Origin: Labrenzia sp. VG12 | GTDB taxonomy: Bacteria; Pseudomonadota; Alphaproteobacteria; Rhizobiales; Stappiaceae | NCBI RefSeq assembly: GCF_002237595.1 | Contig: NZ_CP022529.1 | Coordinates: 5,734,001 to 5,798,000, forward strand | DNA length: 64,000 nt | Reading direction: 5' to 3' | Part shown: positions 9,516 through 19,054 of the stretch, in pieces | Layout of the letters: every line of letters begins with the position of its first letter | How positions within the stretch are numbered: position 1 is the stretch's first letter | The notes under the pieces: generated by a model | What the model was told of the DNA's origin: nothing | The model's input: the letters and a program-made list of their open reading frames with translations, nothing else | The model's database searches: none | Program-made: the position numbers and the translations under genes

Positions 9516-11128
9516 CAGTGAACCCGTTGCTGATCTTCTAGAATGAGGTCGGCCCCCTTGAGGGCCAGCATCATGGTCGGGGCATTTGTGTTGCCCGACG
9601 TGATATTGGGAAAGGCGGAGGCATCAACCACGCGCAGCCGGTCGACACCATGGACCTTGAGGCGGCTGTTGACCACCGTGCTGTTCCGGTTTTCGCCCAT
9701 GCGGCAGGTCGAGACCGGGTGAAACACCGTTGAGGCACGGGTTCGGAAATCCGCCAGCAGGGCCTCGTCGTCAAGCTGCGGCAGATGAGGCGCTTCCGAT
9801 TGCTCGACCAGCGCACTGAGGGCCCTGCTCGCCATCAGCCGCTGACAGAGACGCCCACCGGCAATCACGGTCGCGCGGTCCTCCTCGGTTGCGAGGGAAT
9901 TCGGCTGGATCCTGGGCGCTGCTGCCGGATCAGCACTGACGATGTCGACGCGTCCGCGGCTGGTCGGGCGTGCCGGCTGGGCGCAGATGATGAAGCCGTT
10001 GAACGGGTCGATGGTCAGCTGGTTCGAGTTCCCCCTTGGCAGGAGCCGGTAGCTGATCGGATTGAAATAGAGCTGCTGGTCCGGCCGGCTCAGCTTGCCA
10101 TTCGAGCGCAGAAAGCCGCCGCATTGATTGACCGAAAGCGACAGCGGTCCTTTTCGCGTCAGCGCATATTGTGCGGCCGCCAACGCCCTGCCCACCAGAG
10201 GCCGCAATACGGCATTCAGTGTCGGTTCGTTCGCCCTGAAAGTGAATTTCGCGGCCAGGTGATCCTGGAGATGACCGCCGACATTGTCATTCTCAAGGAG
10301 AACCGGAATGCCCAGATCGGAAAGAAGATGTCCCGGACCGATCCCGGACACTTGCAGCAGTTGCGGTGAGCCGATCGCGCCGGCCGACAGGATCACTTCG
10401 CGGCCTGCCATCAGCGTTTCACCACCAAGAAGCTCGACACCTATGGCTGTCTTGCCTTCAAACAGGATCCGGCGAACCTGAGCCCTGGTGCGCACGACCA
10501 GATTTGGCCGTGTCTTCGCGGGGTGCAGGAACGCCTTCGCGGAGGAACAGCGGCGGCCGTTCTGCGTGTTGATCTGGTAGATGCCACCGCCTTCGGGCTG
10601 CTCGCCGTTGAAGTCATCGGTCCAGGGCAAGCCGACTTCGCGTATGGCATCGCGAAAGTGCCGGTTCACCGGGTGCACCTGGTCCGTCACGTTCTGGATG
10701 TGAATGGGGCCTTTCCCCTGCTTTTCGCCGACGGGCGACACCCTTGTTTCCAGGCGTTCGAAGGCCCGTTTGACAGTGGGCCAGTCCCAGCCTTCGGCAC
10801 CGGAGGCAGCCCAGTCGTCGAAGTCTCCCGGCAGACCGCGGCAATAGACCATGGCGTTGATGGAACCGGATCCCCCCAGGAGACGTCCGCGCGGCCAGGA
10901 GACACGGCGCCCGCCAAGGCCTTCATCCGGCTCCGTCATGAAACGCCAGGTGCGCTTCGGGTCGGAATTCAGCTTGCCATAGCCGAGCGGTAGAGAAACC
11001 CAGGGCGAGGCGTCGGATCCGCCCGCCTCCAGGAGGAGGACACGTGTCTGCGGGTCGGCGCTCAAACGCTCCGCCAGGATGCAGCCGGCCGAGCCGGCGC
11101 CCACGATGATGAAATCGGCCTTGTCCAT
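9515..11128 (-). CDS. GMC-family FAD oxidoreductase, choline dehydrogenase-like
   Basis: A 537-residue flavoprotein that oxidises a primary alcohol or similar group. The N-terminal FAD fold shows GAGSAG (10-15) followed by the acidic LLLEAG. The GMC signature is seen in GSGSINAMVYCRG. The C-terminal catalytic pair is His470 (HPVSTCRMG) and Asn513 (SGNTNAPT). It is the first gene of the minus-strand set that continues into the aldehyde dehydrogenase. It is resembling BetA, but betaine genes would normally include betI/betC, absent here, so another alcohol is likely. A LysR gene is transcribed away from it. Confidence 0.9.
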   Translation of the reverse strand: MDKADFIIVGAGSAGCILAERLSADPQTRVLLLEAGGSDASPWVSLPLGYGKLNSDPKRTWRFMTEPDEGLGGRRVSWPRGRLLGGSGSINAMVYCRGLPGDFDDWAASGAEGWDWPTVKRAFERLETRVSPVGEKQGKGPIHIQNVTDQVHPVNRHFRDAIREVGLPWTDDFNGEQPEGGGIYQINTQNGRRCSSAKAFLHPAKTRPNLVVRTRAQVRRILFEGKTAIGVELLGGETLMAGREVILSAGAIGSPQLLQVSGIGPGHLLSDLGIPVLLENDNVGGHLQDHLAAKFTFRANEPTLNAVLRPLVGRALAAAQYALTRKGPLSLSVNQCGGFLRSNGKLSRPDQQLYFNPISYRLLPRGNSNQLTIDPFNGFIICAQPARPTSRGRVDIVSADPAAAPRIQPNSLATEEDRATVIAGGRLCQRLMASRALSALVEQSEAPHLPQLDDEALLADFRTRASTVFHPVSTCRMGENRNSTVVNSRLKVHGVDRLRVVDASAFPNITSGNTNAPTMMLALKGADLILEDQQRVH

Positions 11129-11310
11129 GTCGCAACACAGTCAGATTGCAGGTTCGCTTTGAGTGTGAAGGCGGTGCCGAAATTGGTGAAACGAAAAATG
11201 ATTTGGTATAGCATTGAAAAATTTTGAAGGAACGTGCTGACATCAAAGGGCAGACTCGAATGTCGCTTTGCCTGAACTGGCTGGTCTTTCCTGGAAAAAA
11301 GGTGGTCTGA

Positions 11311-12198
11311 ATGGCCTATAACCTGCCACCGCTTGGCTGGCTTCGTGCCTTTGAAGCGTCCGCCCGGCTGGGCAATTTCACCCGCGCGGCGGAAGAACTG
11401 CTGATCACGCCGGCAGCCGTCAGTTATCAGGTGCGCCAGCTGGAACAGCAGCTGGGCTATCCTCTGTTTGACAGGGTACACCGGGAACTTGTGCTGACCC
11501 GACTGGGCCAGACCTATCTGCCGACGGTCGAAAAGGCTTTCTCGGATCTCTCGATTGCGACGGTCTCCGTGTTCGGGGAACGTGCGCGCCAGCCGGTCCG
11601 CTTTCGCTGCCTCAACAGCTTCGGCCAGCTCTGGATGATCCCCCGGATCAGCGCGTTTCAGAAGGTGCACCCGGGCGTCGATCTGCAGATGATTTCGGCT
11701 TCCTGGGCGGAGACCCTCAGTCCGGAACTGTTTGAGATCGATATCCGCTTCGGTGACGGCAGCTGGACGGACGGTGCCGTTGAATTCCTCTTGAACGATC
11801 CGGTGATACCGGTCTGTCATCCGGACCTCGCCTTGCCGGCCGGCACGCGGGATGTCGCAGCACTTGCCGAAGCGCCACGGCTGGACATCATGGGCGTGAT
11901 CGACACCTGGGAAAGTTTTTTTCGCGATTTCGGCCAGGCCGTGCCGAAGCGAAACGGCCTGCAGGTGGACCAGACCCTGTCAGCTCTGGAACTGGCAGCA
12001 CTTGGCCATGGGCATGCGCTGGTGCTGGAAACGCTCGCCCGGCCCTATCTCGACAGCGGCCGGCTGATCAGGTCAACGGGCAAACAGATCAAGAGCCGGC
12101 ACAGCTATTATCTCGTCACCAACGGGCCTCGCCCGGCCCTCGGCCCCGACGCCCAGCTGTTCTGCAACTGGATGATCCGGGAACTGGGAGGCGGATAG
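11311..12198 (+). CDS. LysR-family regulator, GcvA-like
   Basis: A 295-residue regulator with N-terminal winged helix (LRAFEASARLGNFTRAAEELLITPAAVSYQVRQLE pattern, residues 11-45) and a C-terminal effector domain. It is divergent from the GMC/aldehyde dehydrogenase genes across a 182-bp gap, the usual arrangement for a LysR protein controlling the facing operon. The sequence before the HTH (NLPPLGWLRAFEASARLGNF) is of the GcvA/AmpR branch. Target and effector are inferred only from position. Confidence 0.88.
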   Translation: MAYNLPPLGWLRAFEASARLGNFTRAAEELLITPAAVSYQVRQLEQQLGYPLFDRVHRELVLTRLGQTYLPTVEKAFSDLSIATVSVFGERARQPVRFRCLNSFGQLWMIPRISAFQKVHPGVDLQMISASWAETLSPELFEIDIRFGDGSWTDGAVEFLLNDPVIPVCHPDLALPAGTRDVAALAEAPRLDIMGVIDTWESFFRDFGQAVPKRNGLQVDQTLSALELAALGHGHALVLETLARPYLDSGRLIRSTGKQIKSRHSYYLVTNGPRPALGPDAQLFCNWMIRELGGG

Positions 12199-12258
12199 CG
12201 CCGGGCTGCCGATCCATCGAGACGGATACATGGCCCGCCGCAGGATGAGACACGCCAG

Positions 12259-14643
12259 TCACTCAACCGAAAAACGGAACTCGAACAACCGTTCGATCGG
12301 GTCGAGCGCCTTGGGGTCGCGGTAGCGGTTGAGGTCCAGCAGTCCGGCTTCCACAGCGTCCTGGGCATTGAGCGCGGTCTGAACGCGATCATAGACCTGC
12401 CAGAAACTCTTGTGAGTTCGCCGGATGCCGTAAGTCGACACGAGCTTGAGATAATCGCCCTGGGTTCTGACCTGGCGGAGCGCCGCGACAAAGTTGGCAA
12501 GCTGGTCCGCCTGCAGCCGGAAGAAAAAGTTTGGATAGCTGCTGATCTGTCCACGAACAGTGGTGACGCTGTCCCGCTCGGGCTGCCGTCGCAGGCTCTC
12601 GTTGAAGAGGAAGGCAACATTGGCATGGGCTTCGTCATGGATCAGTGAAAAAATCTCGTCGCCGTGATCTGTCTCCACCAGGACAATGGCTATATCGGGA
12701 AGGAACTTCGCAAAGGGCGCGGGCGTTGCGCTCAGCGGCCGGAGCTGGCTGGCAAGGGAACCGGGCGGGGCGCACGCGTCACCCGTGCAACGATTAATCG
12801 GGTCGGCAAGCGGCCAGAGAGCCGGTTCGGTTTCAAGAAGGGTCTGCAGAAACTCTGCCTTCGGGGCCTGGCTCTTGAACTCGATACCGGTCGGCGACGA
12901 TGTGTCGATGCCGCTCTCCTTCCAGAGGTCGACAAGATTGACCAGCGGCCCCTGGTACCAGCTGTCATGCAGCGGCTGGCGCCGGTTCGGCGGCAGGAAG
13001 GACAGGAAGATCCGTTCGCCTTCCCGGCGCAGGCTGTCCATGTAGAGCCGCGTGGTCAGCTGATGTTCGACATTGCCGAACACATCGAAACCGGCAACCA
13101 GATTGTAATATATGCGTTCAAACAGCGGGAAATCGATCACCCAGGCCGTTTCCGGTACGGTTCCGGTAAAGCCGGTGGTGACAGAGGCGGAGGAGAAATT
13201 CCGGTAGATGGTCAGACGTGCATCGACATTCGCACCGTCGCCGTCCCAGATATCCGAATACTCAGGTCCGCCCTGGGTGAGGTACTTGCGGGCATAGCGG
13301 GCTTGCCGAAATTCCTGGTACTTGACCGGGCCAAGCTGCAGGAAGCTTTTGAGACGTTCGCTAACTTTGCCGTCCGAGCGGGCGACCGGCAGTTCCAGGA
13401 TCGGTATGGCCGCTTTGAGGAACCCCGGGTCGGTCACGGAAAGATCCGCATCCGGCTCCAGAAAGGACACCCAGAACCGGTCCTCGATCACATTGACGGC
13501 CACCTGGCCATAGCAGACGGGGCCACGAATGAACGAACGCACAAAATAGAGTGCGTCGTCGAGCAGGAACCGGTAGCGGCTGCGGGCCGGGATGGCCCTG
13601 AAGGTGGAAAGCGGATTGCCGCCGGCCGCCGTGGAATAGGGCGGCAGCTTGTCCAGTGTCCAGTCCTCTGACAGGAACAGCCCCCGGTAGCGGTCAAGCC
13701 GCTTCCGCCCGATCTCGTAGACCATGTGTTCCTTGTGCAGGATGGTGCCGTCAAGCGGGACGAGACGATAGTGGAAGTGCCCGCCCGGGTCGTCGAAGGG
13801 GCGCCGCGTGGCGATTTCGTCCGGCGGATTGCCGGGCGCGCTGCGCGACCTGATCAGGCGGAAGAAGCGGCGGGGATGATCCCCTTCGAGATGAAGATGG
13901 GCCAGGAACAGGTGCTCATAGAGATACCGGGCAACCAGCTGCTGTTTGAGCGTCTTGTCATTCAGAAAGCGTTCAATGGCCTTGATCTGCTCGCGGACCT
14001 GAGGCGGCAGGTCAGTGTCGGCTGCTGGTGCCGGTGTGCGGTCCACCGCCCAGGCAATGAGACGCTCGTAATCCGCATCCGGCAGCGGCGCCATGGCAAA
14101 GGGCATGCCGCCGGTGGGGTGGTCGTTCAGATAGTGGGAAATCTCGTCCTCTGCCGGGCAGGCATTTTTGCGCAGGGACCTGATGTCGAGGTCATCCGGC
14201 AAGGGCGCCCCTAGCTTGAAGGGCGCGTTGCGTCCCGCCCGCAGCAGCTGCTCCAGAACAGATGGTCCGTCAGACTGGTCTGTGACCGGGAAGAAGCCCT
14301 TCTGGCGCCACTCCGGCACGGTCTTCGCATCAATGCCGAGCCGCGTCATCGGGGCGTCGTCGAGCCGGGTGGATTCATAGACTTTCTGCTTGCTGGCACC
14401 ACGCAGCCAGCCGTCCGGTGAGGACAGTTTCAGCTGGCATGGCGCGTCGTAACAGCCGTGGCAGACAACGCAGCGCTTGTTCAGCACATCCTGAATGGCA
14501 GGGGCGGACTGCTGCTGCGCCGCTGCGTGCCCGTCCGGCAGGACGACAATTGCCGTCAAGACCGTCAGGCAGATCGCGACAATCTGCAGACGTGGCCACC
14601 AGAACGAGGAGCCGGTCAACGCACCCTTGAACACTGCCATCAA
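12259..14643 (-). CDS. cti: Fatty acid cis/trans isomerase, periplasmic haem protein
   Basis: Converts cis-unsaturated membrane fatty acids to trans in situ, a fast response to solvents, heat or other membrane stress. The 794-residue protein has an N-terminal membrane/signal segment (about 18-40), then a cytochrome c-type haem site CVVCH (58-62) in the Cti context RCVVCHGCYDAPCQLK. Total length matches the family. The stop is followed by the convergent LysR gene. A small membrane-protein gene ends 3 bp upstream and is likely cotranscribed. Confidence 0.9.
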   Translation of the reverse strand: MMAVFKGALTGSSFWWPRLQIVAICLTVLTAIVVLPDGHAAAQQQSAPAIQDVLNKRCVVCHGCYDAPCQLKLSSPDGWLRGASKQKVYESTRLDDAPMTRLGIDAKTVPEWRQKGFFPVTDQSDGPSVLEQLLRAGRNAPFKLGAPLPDDLDIRSLRKNACPAEDEISHYLNDHPTGGMPFAMAPLPDADYERLIAWAVDRTPAPAADTDLPPQVREQIKAIERFLNDKTLKQQLVARYLYEHLFLAHLHLEGDHPRRFFRLIRSRSAPGNPPDEIATRRPFDDPGGHFHYRLVPLDGTILHKEHMVYEIGRKRLDRYRGLFLSEDWTLDKLPPYSTAAGGNPLSTFRAIPARSRYRFLLDDALYFVRSFIRGPVCYGQVAVNVIEDRFWVSFLEPDADLSVTDPGFLKAAIPILELPVARSDGKVSERLKSFLQLGPVKYQEFRQARYARKYLTQGGPEYSDIWDGDGANVDARLTIYRNFSSASVTTGFTGTVPETAWVIDFPLFERIYYNLVAGFDVFGNVEHQLTTRLYMDSLRREGERIFLSFLPPNRRQPLHDSWYQGPLVNLVDLWKESGIDTSSPTGIEFKSQAPKAEFLQTLLETEPALWPLADPINRCTGDACAPPGSLASQLRPLSATPAPFAKFLPDIAIVLVETDHGDEIFSLIHDEAHANVAFLFNESLRRQPERDSVTTVRGQISSYPNFFFRLQADQLANFVAALRQVRTQGDYLKLVSTYGIRRTHKSFWQVYDRVQTALNAQDAVEAGLLDLNRYRDPKALDPIERLFEFRFSVE

Positions 14644-14646
14644 GCG

Positions 14647-14901
14647 TCAGCCTTCATCCTCTTCCATTCTGGGGCGGGTTTCCCGGTCCGGGTGTTCAGG
14701 CCCCTTGTAGGCAAAAAGATAGGCCCAGCCGGCATATCCGGTAATGGCGCCCATGATGATGGTCCAGGTCGAATTTCCGAGGGAGTACTCCATCCCCGTC
14801 CAGCCCGCGCAGAAAGCGACCAGAAGAATTCTGCGCCAAAGCGGGTCAAACCAGGGGTGCTCAACGGGTCCAAACACAGTTTTGCCTTCCTTATGCATCA
14901 T
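14647..14901 (-). CDS. Small two-helix membrane protein, DUF3329-like
   Basis: An 84-residue protein with a short aromatic N-terminus (HPWFDPLWRR) and two hydrophobic segments (about 27-42 and 48-64) ending in YLFAYKGPEHPD. The pattern resembles DUF3329 proteins common in alphaproteobacteria. It is 3 bp upstream of cti, so an accessory role in membrane adaptation is possible. No function is known to me. Confidence 0.65.
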   Translation of the reverse strand: MMHKEGKTVFGPVEHPWFDPLWRRILLVAFCAGWTGMEYSLGNSTWTIIMGAITGYAGWAYLFAYKGPEHPDRETRPRMEEDEG

Positions 14902-15080
14902 CTGGGCGTCGGCAGGTGCATGTCATGTGACGCTGCGATAGCCTCAAGAGCTTGCAATAGCACACAAAACCTGGCCGCGTTGGACAGATTACACCTTGAA
15001 ACCAGCGACTGAACAAGTGATTGTGAGCTTCCTATCCGGGTCGCCACCAATCATGTTGAAAAAGGAGCCGTGGAGCCGAC

Positions 15081-16406
15081 ATGCTGAGTGCGCTTGATCT
15101 CCTGACAGCTAATGACACTCCCGGTCAACACGCCCCTTCCTACTATGCTGCGACGGCCAATCGGATAACGGCGCATCCGCCGCTCGAAGGCCCGCGCAGT
15201 TGCAGCGTCTGTGTCGTTGGAGGTGGCTATACCGGATTGTCCGCGGCCCTGCATCTGGCCGAACGCGGGGTAGATGTCATCCTGCTGGAGGCAAACCGGA
15301 TCGGTTGGGGCGCATCGGGACGCAATGGCGGACAGGTCGGCTCCGGCCAGCGGGTCGAGCAGACGGTGCTGGAAGAGCGTCATGGAAAGTCGCATGCCAA
15401 GCTGCTTTGGGACCTGGCCGAGGAATCCAAGGCGCTGGTCAGGAGCCTGATTGCCAGACATCAGATCGACTGTGACTACACGCCCGGCATTCTGCATGCC
15501 GATCATCGCAAGAGTTTTGTTGAGGAAAGCCGCGACTATGTCGAACATTTGCGGCTGGTCTACGGCTATCAGGACATCCGCTTCGTCGATGGCGAGGAGA
15601 TCGGCAACCAGGTGGGCAGTCCGCGCTATTACGGCGGTTCGCTGGATATGGGGGCTGGTCATCTGCACCCGCTCAACTTTGCGCTTGGCCTTGGAGGGGC
15701 TGCCGAAGCGGCCGGTGCCAAACTGTTCGAGGAGACCAGGGTCACCGGCATCGAAGGCAAGGGTGCGGCGCGGATCACGGTCCGGACGGAACGTGGAGAA
15801 GTGCGCGCCGACCACCTGATCCTGGCCTGCAACGGTTATCTTGGCCGGCTCGACCGCGAGACGGCGGCCCATGTCATGCCGATCAACAATTTCATCGTGG
15901 CAACGGAGCCATTTTCCGAAGACGAGGCCAAAAGGATCATCCCGAACAATGTTGCGGTGGCCGACAGCAAGTTCGTGATCAACTATTTCCGCCTGTCCGC
16001 GGACCGGCGTCTGCTCTTCGGCGGCGGCGAGAATTACGGCTACCACTTCCCGGAAGACATCAAGTCCTTCGTGCGTTCCCCCATGCTGGAGATCTTCCCG
16101 CAGCTTAAGGACGTTGCAATTGACTATGGCTGGGGCGGCACGCTGGCGATCACGCCCAAACGCATGCCCTATTTTGCGCGGCTGGCTCCCAACATGCTGA
16201 CGGCAACGGGTTATTCTGGGCACGGGGTTGCCATGGCGACGCTCGGCGGTCAGATCCTGGCCGAGGCGGTTGCGGGCACCTCCGGGCGTTTCGACGTTTT
16301 CGAGAAGCTCGACATTCCGGCCTTTCCCGGGGGCGACAAGTTGCGTTTCCCGCTTCTGGTTCTGGCCATGACCTGGTTTTCCCTGCGCGACAGGCTGGGG
16401 ATCTGA
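15081..16406 (+). CDS. FAD-dependent oxidase, gamma-glutamylputrescine oxidase-like
   Basis: A 441-residue DAO-fold flavoenzyme. The FAD-binding motif reads VVGGGYTGLSAALHLAERG (about 46-64), followed by the typical LLEANRIGWGASGRNGGQVG of the PuuB family. The C-terminus has the second FAD contact ATGYSGHGVAMATLGG. PuuB-type enzymes oxidise the amine of gamma-glutamylputrescine or related secondary amines. No puuA, puuC or puuD is nearby, so the substrate may be a different amine or amino acid. A second homologue follows after one base and is frameshifted. Confidence 0.85.
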   Translation: MLSALDLLTANDTPGQHAPSYYAATANRITAHPPLEGPRSCSVCVVGGGYTGLSAALHLAERGVDVILLEANRIGWGASGRNGGQVGSGQRVEQTVLEERHGKSHAKLLWDLAEESKALVRSLIARHQIDCDYTPGILHADHRKSFVEESRDYVEHLRLVYGYQDIRFVDGEEIGNQVGSPRYYGGSLDMGAGHLHPLNFALGLGGAAEAAGAKLFEETRVTGIEGKGAARITVRTERGEVRADHLILACNGYLGRLDRETAAHVMPINNFIVATEPFSEDEAKRIIPNNVAVADSKFVINYFRLSADRRLLFGGGENYGYHFPEDIKSFVRSPMLEIFPQLKDVAIDYGWGGTLAITPKRMPYFARLAPNMLTATGYSGHGVAMATLGGQILAEAVAGTSGRFDVFEKLDIPAFPGGDKLRFPLLVLAMTWFSLRDRLGI

Positions 16407-16407
16407 G

Positions 16408-17729
16408 GTGTTACAGACCCGCACAGAGCCGCTCAAGACCATCGGCAGCTACTGGGAGGCGAGTGTTCCACCCCAGAAACAGGACCGGCAGTTGATCGGC
16501 AATGCCGTGTTCGAAGTCGCTATCATAGGCGCCGGATACGCTGGTTTGAGTGCTGCACTCAAGCTGGCCCAGTCCGGCATTTCGGTCTGTGTTCTGGAGG
16601 CCGAGCATGTCGGGTATGGGGCTTCGGGCCGCAATGGCGGCTTTTGCTGCCTGGGTGGGACCACACTTGATGAACGTCAGCTGATCAGAAAGTTCGGCCT
16701 TGAGGAAGCCCGCAAATTCGTTGCCTATCAGGTGGCGGGCATCAATCTGGTCGAGCAGAGGCTGAACGAGTGGCAGTGCGACGCCGGGCGCCATTCTCAA
16801 GGCGAAATGTATCTGGCTCACCGAATAAAGGATATGGCGTCTCTCGGCGCCCACGCGACGTTCCTGAAAGAAAATTTCGGTATCAAGGCCCGGTTGCTGT
16901 CGAAAGAGGACCTGTCGGCCGAGGGCTACGGCGGCCCTGGCTTCCATGGCGGTTTGCACCTGCCCTACGGCTTCGCCCTGAACCCCATGGCCTATGTGCA
17001 GGCTCTTGCCAGCGAGGTGCGCCGGGCGGGAGCCAAGATATTTGGCAAGTCGCCGGTCACCGGTCTGACACGAGACGGCGACCGCTGGCACCTGGAAACC
17101 GAGCACGGCTTTGTCCGTGCGCGAAAGGTTGTTCTCGCCGGCAATGGATATGCCCGTGAGGACACGCCGAAATGGCTGCACGGCCGGACCCTGCCGGTGA
17201 TGTCTTCGATCAGGGTGACGCGGCCCCTGAGCGATGCGGAGCTTGAGGCCCAGGGTTGGACAGCGGACACGATGTCGGCCGACACGCGCATCCTCCTGCA
17301 TTACTTCAGGCTGCTGCCGGATCGGCGTTTCCTGTTCGGCACGCGGGGTGGCATCTTTGAAAATGCGCCGGCGCTGGCTGCGATGGAAAAACGCGCCGAT
17401 GCGGATTTCAGGAACATGTTTCCGGCCTGGTCTGACGTGGACACGGAATACAGCTGGTATGGCCATGTGTGCCTGGCCAGAAATCTGATGCCGTTTGTGG
17501 GGAGGTGCCGGGCCTGAAAGGCGTCTTTGCCGCAATGGGCTGGCATGGCAGCGGCATTGCCATGGCCTCGATCTCCGGTGAGAAAGTCGCCGGACTGATC
17601 ATGGGCAAATTGCAGCAATCGGATTTGCCGCTTCCGCTGCAACGTCCCTTTGCCAGGTTCCCGATGCCGGCTTTGCGCAAATTGTATTTGCAGGGCGCCT
17701 ACTGGTGGTACGGCTGGCAGGATCGCTGA
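16408..17729 (+). pseudogene. Second PuuB-like FAD oxidase, single-base frameshift
   Basis: Homologous to the preceding gene. The first 369 residues (GTG start 16408, FAD motif IIGAGYAGLSAALKLAQSG) end early at TGA 17515-17517. The rest of the protein (PGLKGVFAAMGWHGSGIAM and on) continues in the +1 frame to 17729. Adding one G to the run of four at 17499-17502 restores VGEVPGLKG and gives 440 residues, the same size as its neighbour. The break removes the last quarter, including the C-terminal FAD contact, so the protein should be inactive if the base is truly missing. A sequencing or assembly error in a homopolymer cannot be excluded. Confidence 0.85.
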
Positions 17730-17731
17730 TG

Positions 17732-17761
17732 CGGCGGCTCAAGGTGCTGCCCGAGCCGCCG
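17732..17761. terminator. Inverted repeat between convergent genes
   Basis: Perfect 9-bp arms (CGGCGGCTC and GAGCCGCCG) with a 12-base loop, lying between two gene ends. There is no T run on the plus side, so it is only a possible terminator. Confidence 0.4.
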
Positions 17762-17770
17762 TTCTGCTGA

Positions 17771-18160
17771 TTATTTTACCGTGATAACGTATTTGTCGAC
17801 CACGTTCCGGATCTTGGCGGAGCCGGAGACATACATGTCCATCGTGAAACCGACCTTGAAGACGTCTTCGCCCTTGTAGCCCTTGTTGGGCTTGTAGAGC
17901 ACAAGGGTGCCCTTGACCGTTTTACCGGCGCAGCGTCCCTCCTGAAGCTTGCCGCTGACCTGCTTGAAGCTGACCTTGCCATGTTTCGGTGCCACTCTGA
18001 CCTTCATCTTGGGAGGAGCACCAGTGAGGCACCCCGGAAGTGTCGTTGCTCTGGAACCGACAACCGTTGCTTTGTTCCGGGGAACAGATTCACGAAACGT
18101 ATCGGCGAAGGACAAGGATGAAAGGCACAAAAGAAACAAACCAGCTAAGAAAATACGCAT
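17771..18160 (-). CDS. Secreted protein of unknown function
   Basis: A 129-residue protein with a clear signal peptide (MRIFLAGLFLLCLSSLSFA, cleavage after FADT or SFA). The mature part is basic, has two Cys (GCLTG and EGRCAG) that could form a disulphide, and is rich in short beta-like stretches such as KVRVAPKHGKVSF. I do not recognise the family. It stands alone, convergent with the broken oxidase. Confidence 0.7.
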   Translation of the reverse strand: MRIFLAGLFLLCLSSLSFADTFRESVPRNKATVVGSRATTLPGCLTGAPPKMKVRVAPKHGKVSFKQVSGKLQEGRCAGKTVKGTLVLYKPNKGYKGEDVFKVGFTMDMYVSGSAKIRNVVDKYVITVK

Positions 18161-18351
18161 TTTTTACTCCTAGTATTTTTATCAAGGCCCCCTTAGAGCC
18201 AGACCTTCGGATTGACAATCGGATCGAGACCATGAATTGGCAGCTCCCGATTGGGTGTTGCAGTTTTGCCGCATGCCGAAAGACATTGCGCCGTAAGGGC
18301 AAGTCTGGTTTTTGAGAGCCGCATGAGTACCAAGCAGGAAGCCAGCTGCCG

Positions 18352-18978
18352 ATGACGCAGAACATCCAGATCCGCCCCGCAGAAAGCAGAGACCTCGAGG
18401 CTGTCTATTCCATTTGTCTGAAGACTGGCGATGCCGGTCGTGACGCGACCGCTCTTTACCGGGATCCGAAGCTTGTCGGTCATATCTATGCGGCGCCCTA
18501 TGTCGCGCTTGACGGGGCCGTCAGTCATGTTGCCGAAGATGACCTGGGCGTGTTGGGCTATGCGGTCGGAGCGACGGACACAAGAGCCTTCGAGCAACGC
18601 CTGGAACGGGACTGGTGGCCGGCACTGAGGCTGCAATATCCTGAAGTGGCTGATAGCGCCGTCGGAGAAATGCAGGACGCGCTGAGGATCAGATCCATCC
18701 ACCATCCCGTGCCGGCACCGGACGACATCGTTTGCCGCTTTCCGGCGCATATTCACATGAACCTCCTGCCACGCGCCCGGGGCAAGGGCGTCGGCTCAAG
18801 GCTGCTGGAGGCCTGGCTGGCGCAGGCGCGGTCTCGGAATGCAACGGCGGTGCATGCAGGGGTCAGCGCGGTCAACAAGGCAGGCCTCGCCTTCTGGACG
18901 GCCAGAGGCTTCGAGCCGGTCCTGGAAGCGCCTGAAAGCGGCAGTCGCGGCACGATCTGGTGCGGACGTCAGGTTTGA
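18352..18978 (+). CDS. GNAT-family N-acetyltransferase
   Basis: A 208-residue acetyltransferase. The N-terminal part IRPAESRDLEAVYSICLKTG and the acetyl-CoA binding segment LLPRARGKGVGSRLLEAWL (about 138-156) are clear, followed by NKAGLAFWTARGFEPV. It resembles the acetyltransferase type related to the C-terminal part of O-GlcNAcase-like proteins. The acceptor substrate is unknown. The gene is monocistronic by spacing. Confidence 0.82.
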   Translation: MTQNIQIRPAESRDLEAVYSICLKTGDAGRDATALYRDPKLVGHIYAAPYVALDGAVSHVAEDDLGVLGYAVGATDTRAFEQRLERDWWPALRLQYPEVADSAVGEMQDALRIRSIHHPVPAPDDIVCRFPAHIHMNLLPRARGKGVGSRLLEAWLAQARSRNATAVHAGVSAVNKAGLAFWTARGFEPVLEAPESGSRGTIWCGRQV

Positions 18979-19054
18979 CCGAAGCGCCCTTGCTTTACAT
19001 CAAGGCGGGACGGGATTGGTTCCACCACCATTGCGCGTGGAAAAGGAGGACGTC

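Noticed and set aside
9515..11128. Choline-to-betaine operon (betA/betB)
   Set aside because: The enzyme pair resembles BetA and BetB, but betI is missing and an enolase-type enzyme and importer are present, so a different substrate is more likely.
15051..16442. Open frame of 463 codons opposite the first PuuB-like oxidase
   Set aside because: Antisense to a gene with clear FAD motifs; no independent support.
15081..17729. Complete putrescine (Puu) pathway
   Set aside because: Only the oxidase-type proteins are present; no glutamylputrescine synthetase, dehydrogenase or hydrolase is in the window.
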